Below are positions 32,292-40,766 of a stretch of DNA of 64,000 nucleotides, one piece after another. The position numbers and the translations under genes are program-made. A model generated the notes under the pieces. The model made no database searches. It worked only from the letters and a program-made list of their open reading frames with translations, and was not told the origin of the DNA. The DNA comes from Sinomonas sp. ASV322 (GTDB lineage: Bacteria; Actinomycetota; Actinomycetes; Actinomycetales; Micrococcaceae): positions 45,483-109,482 of the forward strand of contig NZ_JAVFJJ010000013.1 of assembly GCF_030908245.1 (NCBI RefSeq). Direction: 5' to 3'. The first letter of the stretch is position 1; every line of letters starts with the position of its first letter.

Positions 32292-33560
32292 CTAGCCGCG
32301 CGCTTCTCCCGCGCTGGCGGACGACGACGGCGCAATCTCGCGCGCGGACAGCTCGCCGGGGGCGTCGCCGAAGTCGGGCACGGGCAGGCGCTCGCCGCCG
32401 CGGAGGGCCGATTCGTGGGCGACGATCCCAGGAAGCGTGTAGCGCGCGGCCTCCCACGCGTTCACGGGCGGGAGGGACCGGGTCGCGACCGCGGCCGCGA
32501 AGTCGTCGACGAGGAAGTGGTGGCTGCCTTCGTGGCCGCTCGGAAGGCGGCGGAGCTCCTCGGGGAGGCGCGCGGCGTCGTGCACGGGGGCGAGGCCCGA
32601 GACGAACGCATCGCGGAGGGCCGGGTCGACGTTGGCGAGCGACGGGTCGTCGTGGGACATCGTCGGCAGAGTCTTGAGCTGTTCGCTCACGTCGGAGAAG
32701 CCCTCCTTGTCCTGCCACACGGCGGTCTCGACGAGCTGCTCGAAGCTGCCGTCCGTGCCGAAGTAGCGGAAGCGGCTCTCGCGCAGGTGCGAGGGGTAGC
32801 CGACGCGGCGGAACTCGTTGATGCGCATGGACCCGCCGCCCGCGAGCTCGAAGAGGGCGGTCGCGTTGGAGAAGTCGTTGTGGAACATGCTGACCTCGCG
32901 GTCGAACACGCCGTCGCCGCGGTCGTCGCGCACGCCGATGCAGCTCACGCTCACGGCGTGGCCGCCGATCGCGCCGATCACGCCGCCCACGGAGTGCGTC
33001 GGGTACAGCATCGGCGGGTAGCTCGCGGTGCGCTTCCACTCGGGGCCGCCGCTGTACTCGTACGCGGCGTAGAAGCCGAGGTCCATGTCATGGACGTAGT
33101 CGCCCTCGGCGTAGAAGATCCGCCCGAAGGCCCCCTCCGCGCGTCGCTGGCGTGCATAGACCGTCGCGGGGTTGTAGTAGCTCGTCTCGCCCATCATGTA
33201 GGTCAGCCCGGTCTCGCGGACGGCCTCGATGATCGCGCCGATCTCCTCGACGCTGATGGCCATCGGCACGGCCGAGTAGACGTGCTTGCCCGCGCGAAGT
33301 GCCTGGACCACGAGGGGGCCGTGGGTCCAGCGCTGGGTGAAGATCCCGATCGCGTCGACGTCGCTCTCGAGCATCGCCTCGAAGCTCGGGAACGTCCCCG
33401 AGAGCCCCTGCTGTTCCGCGAGCGCCTCCGCGCGCTCGGGGAGGACGTCGGTGACGTAGACGGAAGAGACGTACGGGTGGGCCTGGAAGAGCTTCGTGAA
33501 CTGCCCGGAGAACTGTCCGGCGCCGACGATTCCGAGGGAGAAAGGCGTGGGTTGAGTCAT
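32292..33560 (-). CDS. Gfo/Idh/MocA-family oxidoreductase
   Basis: The 422-aa NAD(P)-dependent oxidoreductase has a Rossmann start FSLGIVGAGQFSGQFTKLFQ and the family motif GKHVYSAVPMAISVEEIGAI near residue 93 (usually EKP; here SAVP, so the usual catalytic lysine is not obvious). The C-terminal dimerisation domain includes LYPTHSVGGVIGAIGGHAVS. It probably modifies a sugar or sugar derivative in the alpha-galactoside pathway. The ATG at 33560 gives MTQPTPFSLGIVG; the upstream in-frame start lies in the operator. It is divergent from the ABC transporter genes. Confidence 0.82.
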   Translation of the reverse strand: MTQPTPFSLGIVGAGQFSGQFTKLFQAHPYVSSVYVTDVLPERAEALAEQQGLSGTFPSFEAMLESDVDAIGIFTQRWTHGPLVVQALRAGKHVYSAVPMAISVEEIGAIIEAVRETGLTYMMGETSYYNPATVYARQRRAEGAFGRIFYAEGDYVHDMDLGFYAAYEYSGGPEWKRTASYPPMLYPTHSVGGVIGAIGGHAVSVSCIGVRDDRGDGVFDREVSMFHNDFSNATALFELAGGGSMRINEFRRVGYPSHLRESRFRYFGTDGSFEQLVETAVWQDKEGFSDVSEQLKTLPTMSHDDPSLANVDPALRDAFVSGLAPVHDAARLPEELRRLPSGHEGSHHFLVDDFAAAVATRSLPPVNAWEAARYTLPGIVAHESALRGGERLPVPDFGDAPGELSAREIAPSSSASAGEARG

Positions 33561-33580
33561 GCAGGGAGTCTCCCACTGGT

Positions 33581-33594
33581 ATCTACTCGAGTCA
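33581..33594. promoter_or_regulatory. candidate LacI-family operator 1
   Basis: ATCTACTCGAGTCA contains the perfect 8-bp palindrome ACTCGAGT around a central CG, the usual form of LacI-family operators. It overlaps a TAGATA-like -10 for the Gfo/Idh gene on the minus strand. An inverted copy (10 to 12 of 14 bases, depending on register) is at 33661. Confidence 0.6.
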
Positions 33595-33645
33595 ATCACC
33601 AGATCGGAAGACTTGCCTCATTCCCGGAAGTTTCGGTAAACCTTC

Positions 33646-33675
33646 TTGCATTTTCAAAAGTTACTCGTGTAGATT
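33646..33675 (+). promoter_or_regulatory. promoter of the alpha-galactoside ABC transporter operon
   Basis: TTGCAT (33646-33651) and TAGATT (33670-33675) are separated by 18 bp, a good sigma-70-type promoter. The second operator copy overlaps its -10 region. Confidence 0.6.
33661..33674. promoter_or_regulatory. candidate LacI-family operator 2
   Basis: TTACTCGTGTAGAT reads ATCTACACGAGTAA on the other strand, matching operator 1 (ATCTACTCGAGTCA) except at two positions. It overlaps the -10 of the transporter promoter; the sites are 80 bp apart, close to eight helical turns, allowing a repression loop. Confidence 0.62.
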
Positions 33676-33712
33676 TCTCGGCAACTGTTAGCCACATCAC
33701 AGCGAGGAACCA

Positions 33713-34663
33713 ATGACGACCACCTCAGTGGGGACGCGGAAGCCGGCGCGGCGCAGCACCGAATCCGATGGTCCCAAGCGCACCGCCCTCCGCCGCGGGC
33801 TCGGCGACCTCCGGGTCGCCCTCCTCTTCGTTGCCCCGGCCCTCGTGGGCTTCGTGCTCTTCTACCTCGTGCCCACGATCCGCGGCATCTACCTGAGCTT
33901 CACGGACTACAGCATCCTGGGAAACCCGGTATGGGTCGGGGTCAAGAACTACGTCAAGATCTTCCAGGACAAGCTCGTCTGGAACGCGATGGGCGTCACC
34001 CTCGAGTACGTCCTGCTGAACATCGGCTTCCAGACCGTGATCGCCCTCGGGCTCGCCCTGCTCATGTACCACGTGGCCAAGTCGACCCTCATCCGGGGTG
34101 TCCTGCTCTTGCCCTACCTCGTGGCCAACGTCATCGTCGCCCTTCTGTGGTTCTGGATGCTCGACTACCAGATCGGAATCGTGAACCAGGTCCTCCAGTG
34201 GATCGGCATCCCTCGCGTGGCGTTCTTCGGAAACGAATTCTGGGCCATCCCCACGGTTGCCTTCGTCAATGTCTGGCGGCACATGGGCTACACGGCCCTG
34301 CTCATCTTCGCCGGCCTGCAGGCCATCCCGGGCCATCTCTACGAAGTGGCCAACCTCGACGGCGCGAGCAAGTGGCAGACGTTCTGGAAGATCACCATGC
34401 CGCTCCTGCGGCCCGTGCTCCTCCTCGTCATGGTCGTGACGATCACCGGATCGTTCCAGATCTTCGACACCGTCGCCGTGACAACCCAAGGCGGCCCGGT
34501 CAACGCAAGCCGCGTCATCCAGTACTACATCTATCAGCGCGCGTTCAGCCAGCAGGACTTCGGGTATGGCTCGGCCCTGAGCGTGATCCTCTTCATCATC
34601 CTCGCGATCGTGGCCTTCCTGCAGATGAAGTTCCTCCGAGGCAACGAGAACGACCTTTCCTGA
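33713..34663 (+). CDS. sugar ABC transporter permease (MalF-type), alpha-galactoside cluster
   Basis: The 316-aa membrane protein has six predicted helices, beginning VALLFVAPALVGFVLFYLVP and ending ILFIILAIVAFLQMKFLRG. The permease EAA loop is EVANLDGASKWQTFWKITMP near residue 222, which docks on the shared ATPase. No ATPase gene is in this cluster, so an MsiK/MalK-type subunit must come from elsewhere, as is usual in actinobacteria. It is first in the operon, behind the LacI-operator promoter, and is followed after 13 nt by the second permease. Confidence 0.9.
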   Translation: MTTTSVGTRKPARRSTESDGPKRTALRRGLGDLRVALLFVAPALVGFVLFYLVPTIRGIYLSFTDYSILGNPVWVGVKNYVKIFQDKLVWNAMGVTLEYVLLNIGFQTVIALGLALLMYHVAKSTLIRGVLLLPYLVANVIVALLWFWMLDYQIGIVNQVLQWIGIPRVAFFGNEFWAIPTVAFVNVWRHMGYTALLIFAGLQAIPGHLYEVANLDGASKWQTFWKITMPLLRPVLLLVMVVTITGSFQIFDTVAVTTQGGPVNASRVIQYYIYQRAFSQQDFGYGSALSVILFIILAIVAFLQMKFLRGNENDLS

Positions 34664-34676
34664 GAGGACGCACACC

Positions 34677-35585
34677 ATGACCACCCTCACCTCAGCCGCC
34701 CGGCGTCGTCGTCCGATCAATTGGGGCCGTGTCGCCTCGTGGGCCGCGCTCGTCCTCGCCATCGTCGTCACCGTCGGCCCGTTCCTCTGGATGCTCCGCA
34801 CGGCGCTGTCCAACAACCACGCCCTCGCGTCGCAGTCGAGCAGCCTCCTGCCGGCCGACTTCACGTGGGGCGCGTTCGCCCGCGTCTTCGGGCTCCAGTC
34901 CCAGGCACAGGCCCAGGCCGAGGGCGGCTCGGGCGCCTCGATCAATTTCTGGCAGTACCTCGTCAACTCGGTCATCGTCTCGACGATGATCACGGCCTCC
35001 CAGGTGTTCTTCAGCTCGCTCGCGGCCTACGCGTTCGCCCGCCTCCAGTGGCCGGGCCGCGACAAGGTCTTCGCGCTCTTCCTCGGAACCCTGCTCGTCC
35101 CGGCGATCTTCACGGCCCTGCCGAACTTCCTGCTCATCAAGAACATCGGCCTCCTGAACACGTATCTGGGGATTGCACTCCCGAGCATGCTCATGACCCC
35201 GTTCGCGGTGTTCTTCCTGCGGCAGTTCTTCCTCGGCATGTCCCGCGAGGTCGAGGAAGCGGCGATGCTCGACGGCGCGAAGCACGGCCGGATCTTCTTC
35301 CAGATCGTCCTCCCGAACGCCGCCGCCCCGCTAGCGACACTGTGCCTGCTGACCTTCATCGCGGCGTGGAACGACTACTTCTGGCCGCTGCTCGTGGGCA
35401 ACGACCCAGCCATCCGAGTGCTCACCGTCGGCCTCGGCGTCTTCAAGTCGCAGTCGCCCCAAGGTGCACCTGACTGGTCCGGCCTCATGGCGGCGACCCT
35501 CGTCTCGGCCCTCCCGATCCTGCTCCTGTTCGTCGCCTTCGGGAAGAAGATCGTCAACTCGATCGGATTCTCGGGCATCAAGTAG
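34677..35585 (+). CDS. sugar ABC transporter permease (MalG-type), alpha-galactoside cluster
   Basis: The 302-aa permease partners the MalF-type gene before it. It opens with a helix (VASWAALVLAIVVTVGPFLW) and has the EAA loop EVEEAAMLDGAKHGRIFFQI near residue 190. It ends ILLLFVAFGKKIVNSIGFSG, the typical MalG tail. Substrate is inferred from the downstream GH36 enzyme: raffinose-, melibiose- or stachyose-like sugars. The 120-bp gap to the binding-protein gene contains a small ccggg/cccgg hairpin and no gene. Confidence 0.9.
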   Translation: MTTLTSAARRRRPINWGRVASWAALVLAIVVTVGPFLWMLRTALSNNHALASQSSSLLPADFTWGAFARVFGLQSQAQAQAEGGSGASINFWQYLVNSVIVSTMITASQVFFSSLAAYAFARLQWPGRDKVFALFLGTLLVPAIFTALPNFLLIKNIGLLNTYLGIALPSMLMTPFAVFFLRQFFLGMSREVEEAAMLDGAKHGRIFFQIVLPNAAAPLATLCLLTFIAAWNDYFWPLLVGNDPAIRVLTVGLGVFKSQSPQGAPDWSGLMAATLVSALPILLLFVAFGKKIVNSIGFSGIK

Positions 35586-35706
35586 GGCTTCCTCCGGCCC
35601 ACCACCCAAACCCCACCACCGAAACCCGCCCTACCAAACCCATCCCCAGAAACGACCGGGAAATGCCCGGCCGTCACCACCCCCCTGTCCCGGAAAGGAC
35701 ATCATG

Positions 35707-37062
35707 ATGAAGAAAGCACTCGGCGCCGTTGCCGTCGCAGCCGCCGCGGCGCTGGCCCTCTCGGCCTGCACAGGCAGCGGCTCAAGCAATCAGGCCGCGA
35801 GCGGCGGCGAGGCCAAGGGCGACATCAGCTACTGGCTGTGGGACGCGAACCAGCTTCCGGCCTACCAGCAGTGCGCGGACGACTTCCACAAGGCGAACCC
35901 GAACATCAACGTCAAGATCACCCAGACCGGCTGGGACGACTACTGGACGAACATCACGAACGGCTTCGTCGCCGGCAACGGCCCGGACGTGTTCACCGAC
36001 CACCTCTCCAAGTTCGGCGACTTCGTCAAAAACAACCAGATCCTCGCCCTCGACGACGCGGTCAAGAACGACAACGTGGACCTCAAGCAGTACCAGAAGG
36101 GCCTCGCGGACCTCTGGGTCGGCAAGGACGGCAAACGCTACGGCCTCCCGAAGGACTGGGACACCATCTCCCTGTTCTACAACAAGGACATGGTCGCCAA
36201 GGCCGGCCTCACCGCAGACCAGCTGGGCACGCTGTCCTGGACCCCGCAGGACGGCGGCACCTTCGAGAAGACCGTCGCGCACCTCACCGTCGACAAGAAC
36301 GGCAAGCGCGGCGACGAGGCGGGCTTCGACAAGAACAACGTCGCAGTCTACGGGCTCGGGCTCGCCGGCTCGGGCTCGGGCAACGGCCAGACCGAGTGGA
36401 GCTGGCTGACCGGCACGACCGGCTGGACCCACACGGACAAGAACCCGTGGGGCACGAAGTACAACTACGACGACAAGAAGTTCCAGGACACGATCGCCTG
36501 GTTCCACAGCATCATCGACAAGGGCTACATGCCCAAGCTCGAGACCACGGTCGGCGCCTCCGTGGCCGACACGTTCGCCGCCGGCAAGGCCGCGATCAAC
36601 GCCAACGGCTCGTGGATGATCGGCCAGTACTTCGGCTACAAGGGCATCAACGTGGGCCTCGCCCCGACTCCGACCGGCCCCGACGGGAAGCGCGCCTCGA
36701 TGTTCAACGGCCTCGCCGACTCGATCAACGCCGCCACGAAGAACCCCGCCGCCGCGACCAAGTGGGTCGAGTACCTCGCCTCCCCCGCGTGCCAGGACGT
36801 CGTCGCCTCGAAGGCCGTCGTCTTCCCCGCCATCTCCGAGGCGACGGACAAGGCCGCCGCCGCGTTCAAGGCCAAGAGCGTCGACGTCACGTCATTCACC
36901 CAGCAGGTCAAGGACAGCACGACCTTCCTGTTCCCGATCACGGAGAACGCCGCGAAGGTCGACGGCATCATGAAGCCGGCCATGGACGGCGTCTTCTCCG
37001 GCAAGGCCCCGGCCAGCTCGCTGACCGACGCCAACAGCCAGGTCAACGCGCTCTTCCAATAG
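35707..37062 (+). CDS. extracellular sugar-binding lipoprotein, alpha-galactoside cluster
   Basis: This 451-aa solute-binding protein of the ABC importer has the signal peptide MKKALGAVAVAAAAALALSA with lipobox LSAC (cysteine near residue 22). The mature part is typical of family 1 sugar-binding proteins: ISYWLWDANQLPAYQQCADD, NGPDVFTDHLSKFGDF, YGLPKDWDTISLFYNKDMVA and NANGSWMIGQYFGYKG. Two ATGs are adjacent; AAAGGA is 4 nt from 35704 and 7 nt from 35707, so the second was used. It lies between the permeases and the GH36 gene in one operon. Confidence 0.9.
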   Translation: MKKALGAVAVAAAAALALSACTGSGSSNQAASGGEAKGDISYWLWDANQLPAYQQCADDFHKANPNINVKITQTGWDDYWTNITNGFVAGNGPDVFTDHLSKFGDFVKNNQILALDDAVKNDNVDLKQYQKGLADLWVGKDGKRYGLPKDWDTISLFYNKDMVAKAGLTADQLGTLSWTPQDGGTFEKTVAHLTVDKNGKRGDEAGFDKNNVAVYGLGLAGSGSGNGQTEWSWLTGTTGWTHTDKNPWGTKYNYDDKKFQDTIAWFHSIIDKGYMPKLETTVGASVADTFAAGKAAINANGSWMIGQYFGYKGINVGLAPTPTGPDGKRASMFNGLADSINAATKNPAAATKWVEYLASPACQDVVASKAVVFPAISEATDKAAAAFKAKSVDVTSFTQQVKDSTTFLFPITENAAKVDGIMKPAMDGVFSGKAPASSLTDANSQVNALFQ

Positions 37063-37084
37063 TCCAGGAAGAAGGCATTGACTA

Positions 37085-37119
37085 GGACGGGGTCCGGCGC
37101 ACACCGCTGGGCCCCGTCC
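37085..37119 (+). other. intercistronic hairpin after the binding-protein gene
   Basis: GGACGGGG (37085-37092) pairs with CCCCGTCC (37112-37119). Hairpins here often stabilise the highly expressed binding-protein message or attenuate expression of the downstream gene, here the alpha-galactosidase. Confidence 0.45.
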
Positions 37120-37199
37120 GGCTCCTCCCCGTCCCGCAGCCGGCACCGAACCCGGCCGCTCGCCTGCCACAAGCAGGCATCGACACGAAAGCGATCTTC

Positions 37200-39401
37200 A
37201 TGCACCCCCTCCACCTCCGCACCTCTGGCACGAGTCTCCTGCTGGCCTTCGACCGCGGTGAGGCCGAGATGGTCCACTGGGGCGCGGATCTCGGCGATTC
37301 GATCCCGGACCTTGCGCTCCTGCGCAGCCCGATCCCGCATTCCGCGCTCGACGTTCCGGTCGTCGCAGGGCTCCTCCCGCAGGCGTCCTCGGGCTGGCTT
37401 GGGCGGCCGGGGCTGCGCGGGCACAGGATGGGGGCCGTCGAGGCAGAACACAGCGTCCCGGGCTACGCCTTCTCGCCCGCCCTGCGTGTGGTGGCGGCCG
37501 AGCAGAGCGAGGACGGCCGCAGCGCGCGGATCGTCCAGTCAGATGCGGAGGCGGGCCTCGATGTGGTGTCCGAACTCGTCCTCCACGAGGGCGGGCTCCT
37601 CGAGATCTCGCACGAGCTGACCAACACAGGAGGCGGGGCCTACCAGCTCGACGAGCTCGGCGTCGTCGTCCCCGTCCCGGCGCAGGCCGCGGAGCTGCTC
37701 GACCTCACGGGCCGGTGGTGCCGCGAGAACCACCCGCAGCGCCACACGATCCAGCAGGGCACCTGGGTGCGGTCGGGGCGCCACGGCCGCACAGGCCACG
37801 ACTCCTCGCTCCTCGTCGCCGCCGGGACACCCGGCTTCGCGAACCGCTCGGGCCGCGTCTGGGCGGTGCACTTCGGCTGGTCTGGCAACCACGAGCAGTA
37901 CCTCGACTCCCTCGCGGACGGCCGCCGCATGCTCGGCGCCACCGAGCTGCTCGGCTCGGGCGAGATTGTGCTAGCGCCAGGAGAGAGCTACCGCACCCCG
38001 ATCCTCTACGCGGCGTACTCCGACCGCGGGCTCGACGGCGTCACGGACGCGTTCTACCGCTGGTTCCGCTCGCGCCCGAACCACGTGGGCACCACGTCGG
38101 GACGGCAGCGCCCCGTGGTGCTGAACACGTGGGAGGCCGTGTACTTCGACCACCGGCTCGAGCCGCTCCTCGAGCTCGCGGAGTCGGCGGCGGAGCTCGG
38201 AGTCGAGCGCTTCGTGCTCGACGACGGCTGGTTCCGCGGCCGCCGCGACGACCACTCAGGCCTCGGCGACTGGTACGTCGACGAAGCGCTCTGGCCGGAC
38301 GGCCTCACGCCGCTCATCGAGAAGGTCAACGGCCTCGGGATGGAATTCGGCCTGTGGGTCGAGCCGGAGATGGTCAACCTCGATTCGGACGTCGCCCGGG
38401 CTCATCCCGATTGGATCGTTGGGCCCTCTGCAGCCTCGCATCAGGACGGCGGTCGCCTCCCGCTCGAGTGGCGTCACCAGCACGTCATCGACCTCGCGAA
38501 CCCGGACGCGTGGCAATACATCTACGACCTCCTCGACGCGCTCCTGACCGAGAACAACATCGCGTACCTCAAGTGGGACCAGAACCGTGACCTCACGGAG
38601 CACGGCCACAGGGGCCGACCGTCGGTGCACGAGCAGACGCTCGCCGTGTACCGGCTGTTCGACGCGCTCAAGGCCGCGCATCCGGGTGTCGAGATCGAGT
38701 CGTGCTCGTCGGGCGGGGCGCGCGTTGACCTCGGCGTGCTGCAGCGCACCGACCGAGTATGGGCCTCGGACTGCAACGACGCGCTCGAACGGCAGACCAT
38801 CCAGCGCTGGACCCAGGCCGTCCTCCCGCCCGAGCTCGTGGGGTCACACGTCGGACCCACGCATTCCCACACGACCGGCCGCGTCCACGACATCACGTTC
38901 CGCGCCATAACAGCCCTGTTCGGGCACTTCGGCATGGAATGGGACATCCGGGAAGCCACAGACCGCGACCGTGCCGTGCTCAAGCGCACGATCGAGCTCT
39001 ACAAGCGCCACCGCGGACTCCTGCATTCGGGCGAACGCGTCAACGCGGACCTCGCGGATCCGAATCTCAAGCTGCACGGCGTCGTCGCCCAGGACCGCTC
39101 GGAAGCGCTCTTCGCCGCCGTCGTCCATGGCTCGCTCGCCGCCGAGGTGCCCGGCCGCGTCGGGCTCCCCGGCCTCGACCCCGAAAGGACGTACCGGATC
39201 GAGGCCATCATGCCGACGTCCGCGGACCTGCCCAAGACCGTAGAGGGCGACGCCGAAAGCCCGTTCGCGGAGATCTCGCCGCCCGCGTGGCTGGCCGACG
39301 GCGCGACGGCGTCGGGCCGCTTCCTCGCGGAGGTGGGCCTCCCGCTCCCGGTCCTTCGGCCTGAGCACGCGCTGCTGCTCAGGGCGACGACGGTGGGCTG
39401 A
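37200..39401 (+). CDS. alpha-galactosidase, glycoside hydrolase family 36
   Basis: The 733-aa GH36 enzyme hydrolyses terminal alpha-galactosyl residues. After an N-terminal beta domain comes the TIM barrel: VVLNTWEAVYFDHRLEPLLE, LDDGWFRGRRDDHSGLGDWY, and GLWVEPEMVNLDSDVARAHP. The nucleophile Asp lies in IAYLKWDQNRD (about residue 460). ESCSSGGARVDLG follows, with the acid/base Asp in WASDCNDALERQ (about 523). No signal peptide is seen, so it acts in the cytoplasm on sugars brought in by the adjacent ABC importer. It is the last strong member of the alpha-galactoside operon. Confidence 0.94.
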   Translation: MHPLHLRTSGTSLLLAFDRGEAEMVHWGADLGDSIPDLALLRSPIPHSALDVPVVAGLLPQASSGWLGRPGLRGHRMGAVEAEHSVPGYAFSPALRVVAAEQSEDGRSARIVQSDAEAGLDVVSELVLHEGGLLEISHELTNTGGGAYQLDELGVVVPVPAQAAELLDLTGRWCRENHPQRHTIQQGTWVRSGRHGRTGHDSSLLVAAGTPGFANRSGRVWAVHFGWSGNHEQYLDSLADGRRMLGATELLGSGEIVLAPGESYRTPILYAAYSDRGLDGVTDAFYRWFRSRPNHVGTTSGRQRPVVLNTWEAVYFDHRLEPLLELAESAAELGVERFVLDDGWFRGRRDDHSGLGDWYVDEALWPDGLTPLIEKVNGLGMEFGLWVEPEMVNLDSDVARAHPDWIVGPSAASHQDGGRLPLEWRHQHVIDLANPDAWQYIYDLLDALLTENNIAYLKWDQNRDLTEHGHRGRPSVHEQTLAVYRLFDALKAAHPGVEIESCSSGGARVDLGVLQRTDRVWASDCNDALERQTIQRWTQAVLPPELVGSHVGPTHSHTTGRVHDITFRAITALFGHFGMEWDIREATDRDRAVLKRTIELYKRHRGLLHSGERVNADLADPNLKLHGVVAQDRSEALFAAVVHGSLAAEVPGRVGLPGLDPERTYRIEAIMPTSADLPKTVEGDAESPFAEISPPAWLADGATASGRFLAEVGLPLPVLRPEHALLLRATTVG

Positions 39402-39453
39402 GCTCCGTGAGCGCCCCGCGGGACGTTCCTCGGGTCACCTGGGCAGTGCGGTC

Positions 39454-39642
39454 GTGCCGGGGGCCGAGGTGGAGGCGCGCATCGGCGACGTCGTCCATTT
39501 CCGCGGTCGCGTCGTCGTGCTGCACGAGCCGATGCAGCTCTTCTGGGCAGTCGACCCGATCGGCGAGCGCCGCATCATCGACTTCCACGAGTTTGCGGTC
39601 CGCATCGTGACTGAAGTCGAAAGCGCGGAAGGTGCCGCGTGA
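39454..39642 (+). CDS. small conserved hypothetical protein
   Basis: The 62-aa GTG-start protein is MPGAEVEARIGDVVHFRGRV, then VVLHEPMQLFWAVDPIGERR and IIDFHEFAVRIVTEVESAEG. It looks like a compact beta-barrel-type protein. Its stop overlaps the acyltransferase start (GTGA), supporting that it is translated. In another frame a GTG at 39407 opens MSAPRDVPRVTWAV, which reads like a natural N-terminus; a single indel near 39450 would fuse the two. No function is known. Confidence 0.5.
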   Translation: MPGAEVEARIGDVVHFRGRVVVLHEPMQLFWAVDPIGERRIIDFHEFAVRIVTEVESAEGAA

Positions 39643-40766
39643 ACGCGACGCTCATGGGTTCCCGGAGCCTGGGGTCCGCCCTGGGCCCGGGAACCAACTC
39701 CCTCAACGCGCTGCGTCTCCTCTTCGCCGCATGTGTCATCGTCTCCCATGCGTGGTGGCTCGGCGGGTACGGGCCGGAGCCGGCGCTGTACGGGATCAAG
39801 CTCGGCACGGCGGGCGTGATGGGGTTCTTCGCGATCTCGGGGTACCTCATCACGGTCAGCGCCGAGCGCTCGACGCCGCTCGGGTACGTTCTGGCGCGTT
39901 TGGCCCGGATCTATCCGGCGATGGCCGTCTCGGCGCTCCTCGTGGCCTTCCTCGCAGCGCCGATCGGTGCGCTCATCACGCGCGGTCGCTACAGCATCTC
40001 GGGAGCCCTCGCGTTCCTCGAGTCCGCCCTCGGCCTCGGCATCGGGCTCATGAACACGCCCCCGATCGGCAGCTCGCTGCTCGGGAACCACGACCGCTTC
40101 GACTGGGACGGGCCGCTGTGGACGCTAACGTGGGAAGCGCTGTGCTACGTCGTCGTCGGGCTTGCCGTGTTCCTCGCGCGGAGGTTCTCGAAAGGCCGGG
40201 CGGCGATGGTGATCGTTGTCCTCTTCGCCGCCGCGACCGGAGCCCTCCTCGGCAAGATCCTCGCGGGCGGATACGGGCCGAACCGGACCGAATTCGTCCT
40301 GCCGTTCATCGCGATCTTCATGGCGAGCGCGCTGTTGGCCACCATGAGGGATCGGGTCCGAGTCGGGGCCATGCCGGCCGTCGCCGCAGGCCTTGCGGTC
40401 TGGGGTGCTCTCGCGACGGGGCAAGGCACGGCCCTCGCGCCGCTGCCGTTCAGCTACCTCGTCCTGTGGCTAGGCTCGCTGCGTGTGGCATCTCGCGTCG
40501 GGAGTCGCTTCGACATCTCCTACGGTGTCTACCTCTACGGCTGGCCCGTGCAGCAGCTCCTCGCGGCCGCACGCGTGCCGCTGCATGTCCCGCCGCTCGG
40601 GTACGCGGCCCTGGCCCTCGTGCTCGTGTGGCCGCTCGGCTTCCTCAGCTGCGTCGTCATCGAACACCCGGCGCAGAAGCTGCGGCGAGCCATCGCCCGC
40701 TCGAGGGACAGCTCCGCCTCACGAATCGCGGGGTCGGAGAGCGCTCCTCGGAGCCCTGAACGGTGA
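39639..40766 (+). CDS. acyltransferase family 3 membrane protein
   Basis: The 375-aa integral membrane protein has about ten hydrophobic helices. The acyltransferase-3 opening is NSLNALRLLFAACVIVSHAW (Arg and His conserved), followed by GVMGFFAISGYLITVSAERS. FDISYGVYLYGWPVQQLLAA and IEHPAQKLRRAI close the domain. Such enzymes O-acylate surface polysaccharides or glycolipids; the acceptor here is unknown. The GTG at 39639 overlaps the small gene upstream, and its stop overlaps the DUF218 gene by 4 nt, giving a three-gene run. Confidence 0.85.
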   Translation: MNATLMGSRSLGSALGPGTNSLNALRLLFAACVIVSHAWWLGGYGPEPALYGIKLGTAGVMGFFAISGYLITVSAERSTPLGYVLARLARIYPAMAVSALLVAFLAAPIGALITRGRYSISGALAFLESALGLGIGLMNTPPIGSSLLGNHDRFDWDGPLWTLTWEALCYVVVGLAVFLARRFSKGRAAMVIVVLFAAATGALLGKILAGGYGPNRTEFVLPFIAIFMASALLATMRDRVRVGAMPAVAAGLAVWGALATGQGTALAPLPFSYLVLWLGSLRVASRVGSRFDISYGVYLYGWPVQQLLAAARVPLHVPPLGYAALALVLVWPLGFLSCVVIEHPAQKLRRAIARSRDSSASRIAGSESAPRSPER

